DNA from: an uncultured Opitutales bacterium
GTDB taxonomy: Bacteria; Verrucomicrobiota; Verrucomicrobiia; Opitutales; Intestinicryptomonadaceae
DNA: 7,118 nucleotides
NCBI GenBank assembly: GCA_900546565.1
Contig: URDC01000061.1
Span: 1-7,118, forward strand
Direction: 5' to 3'
Positions within the stretch are counted from its first letter, which is position 1, and each line of letters opens with the position of its first letter. Position numbers and translations under genes: made by a program. Under the pieces are notes generated by a model, which was given only the letters and a program-made list of their open reading frames with translations, did not search any database and had not been told where the DNA came from. Shown here one piece after another: positions 5,935 through 7,118 of the stretch.

Positions 5935-7089
5935 ATGCAAGCAATGAAGTTGTTAAAAAATTCAGTCGCCCCCGCAATTTTGGCGTGCGCGGTTTTTCTG
6001 TGTTCGTGCGGCGAAAAATCGCCCGAAGAAACCGCATACATAAACAAGCGCAAGTCCGAACTCGCCGTGCGCCGCGCGCAGGTGCTTTCGGCGGAAAACG
6101 ACCTCAAAGGCGCAATAGCAATGCTCGAAAAGGCATACGCCGAAAACGGCGCAGACCCTCGCGTGAGCGAGGCTCTCGCAAACGCGTTCGCCCAAAACGG
6201 AGAGACCGCCTCGGCGGGAATGTTCTACGAGGCCGCATTCGACGGCGACAATTCGCGCGCCGACCTGCTCATATTCGCCGCCAACGCCTACGAGCAAACC
6301 GACAGCCCCGAAGCCGCAATCAACGCCTACGAAAAATATTTGAAGAAAAACCCGCGAGACGCCCAAATACTCAAAAACCTCGCCCTGCTGCTCGAAAAAA
6401 ACGGCGAGTATTCGAAAGCATTAAACACCTATATGTCGGCAATCAAGGCGGGGAACAAAAACCCCGACACCGCCGAAGCCGCGGTAATAGGACGCCTTTT
6501 CGTCAAAACTGGCAACACCACACAGGCGAAACTGTGGCTCGAAGCGGCAATCAAGGTCTGCCTCAAAGAAAACACAGAAACGCGCCGCGAAATCTATCTG
6601 AACCTAATCGATGTCTACCTCGCGCGCAAGGATATGGGGTCTCTTGAAAACGCCGTCGCCGAGCTTGAAAAAATCGACCCGAAAATAATCGGCGAACGCT
6701 TCCCGACACTCAAAGCCAATATCGCCGAGTTCAAACACCGCCTCGCCGAAGTCGACGCCGTGCTAAACGCCGACAAAACGCGCCGCGATGTCGAGCTTGA
6801 ACAGGAACGCGCCGCCGCCGAGGCAAAGAAGCAGGAGCGCGAAGCCGATGTGGCAGCAACTCCGCCCGTCAAACAAACCAACACCCCCACGCCCGCCGAC
6901 GAAAAACCGCGCGGCGGCAATTCAACAGCTTCAAACGCGGAAAACGCTGGAAACGCGGGCAACACCGCAGCCTCCGACAAGCAAAACAAGCAGTCCGCGC
7001 CCAACGCAAATGCGAAGACGGACAAGACTGATTCCGCCCCCGAAGCCGCCCGACCCGCCCAACCGGCTTCAAAACAACCCGTTTCGCAA
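5935..7089 (+). CDS. TPR-repeat lipoprotein, 3'-truncated at contig end
   Basis: Probable lipid-anchored scaffold of unknown partner. The 385 genuine residues begin with a lipoprotein signal: Lys5 and Lys8, a hydrophobic core, and LCSC with Cys25 as the likely acylated residue. About six helical TPR-like repeats cover residues 43-250 (clear ones near 43-76, 110-143 and 144-177, for example SPEAAINAYEKYLKKNPRD). A charged, probably coiled-coil helix spans about 258-306. From about 307 the chain is a disordered tail rich in Pro, Ala, Asn, Lys and Thr. The reading frame runs on for six codons (LSLIHI) to a TGA, but those codons are sequencing adapter, so the true C-terminus is missing and any further domain is unseen. 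TPR lipoproteins often assist envelope assembly, but nothing here identifies the process. Confidence 0.85.
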
Positions 7090-7118
7090 CTGTCTCTTAT
7101 ACACATCTGACGCTGCCG
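7090..7118 (+). other. Nextera (Tn5) sequencing adapter, not genomic
   Basis: The window ends with CTGTCTCTTATACACATCT (7090-7108), the 19-base Tn5 mosaic end, followed directly by GACGCTGCCG (7109-7118), the start of the Nextera Read 1 adapter complement. All 29 bases match the known adapter in order. This is untrimmed read-through at the contig edge, and genuine sequence stops at 7089. Confidence 0.98.

Noticed and set aside
5727..6647. A 306-codon plus-strand frame overlapping the divergent region and the lipoprotein gene
   Set aside because: It is extremely Arg-rich, crosses the promoter region and overlaps the well-supported TPR frame. It is a frame shadow.
6615..7106. A minus-strand frame beginning MCIRDS
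   Set aside because: Its first residues are translated adapter sequence, and the rest is the antisense of the lipoprotein tail.
1..7118. tRNA, rRNA, CRISPR array, insertion sequence or defence genes
   Set aside because: Gaps are short and filled with leader-like AT-rich DNA. No cloverleaf, spaced direct repeats, transposase or nuclease-toxin motifs were found by reading.

Overview
The window looks like a bacterial metagenome or draft-genome contig, moderately GC-rich by eye, with AT-rich gaps between genes. It is packed with protein-coding genes: five on the minus strand and one incomplete gene on the plus strand. The deduced proteins (a compact GltX, RNase Y, a secreted DUF362-like protein, a TPR lipoprotein) and a Sec signal peptide plus lipobox suggest a diderm bacterium. 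From remembered family resemblance only, mainly GltX and the DUF362-like protein, I lean towards Verrucomicrobiota (Opitutales-like). That placement is inference and was not searched.

Layout, in the direction of minus-strand transcription. A short divergent promoter region (about 5834-5934) separates the two strands. Leftward from it run a secreted DUF362-like protein (5833-4700), an IDI/YfcD-like Nudix hydrolase (4673-4116), glutamyl-tRNA synthetase gltX (4083-2752) and ribonuclease Y rny (2716-1175). The gaps are only 26, 32 and 35 bases, so these four probably form one transcription unit. A 103-base AT-rich gap with a -10-like hexamer then precedes galactose mutarotase galM (1071-52). The first 51 bases are non-coding, and I see nothing recognisable in them. 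Rightward from the divergent region runs a TPR-repeat lipoprotein with a strong Shine-Dalgarno sequence (5935 to the end of genuine sequence at 7089).

The last 29 bases (7090-7118) are not genomic. They are the Nextera/Tn5 mosaic end followed by Read 1 adapter sequence. The apparent stop codon of the lipoprotein gene therefore lies in adapter, and the gene is really 3'-truncated.

The genes are mostly housekeeping: tRNA charging, RNA turnover, sugar anomer interconversion and nucleotide or diphosphate hydrolysis. Two envelope or secreted proteins of unknown role diverge from each other. I see no defence system, mobile element, CRISPR array or RNA gene. The most unusual structure is a perfect 11-bp inverted repeat with a 1-nt centre inside the 3' end of the DUF362-like gene. 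A smaller inverted repeat covers the Nudix start codon.
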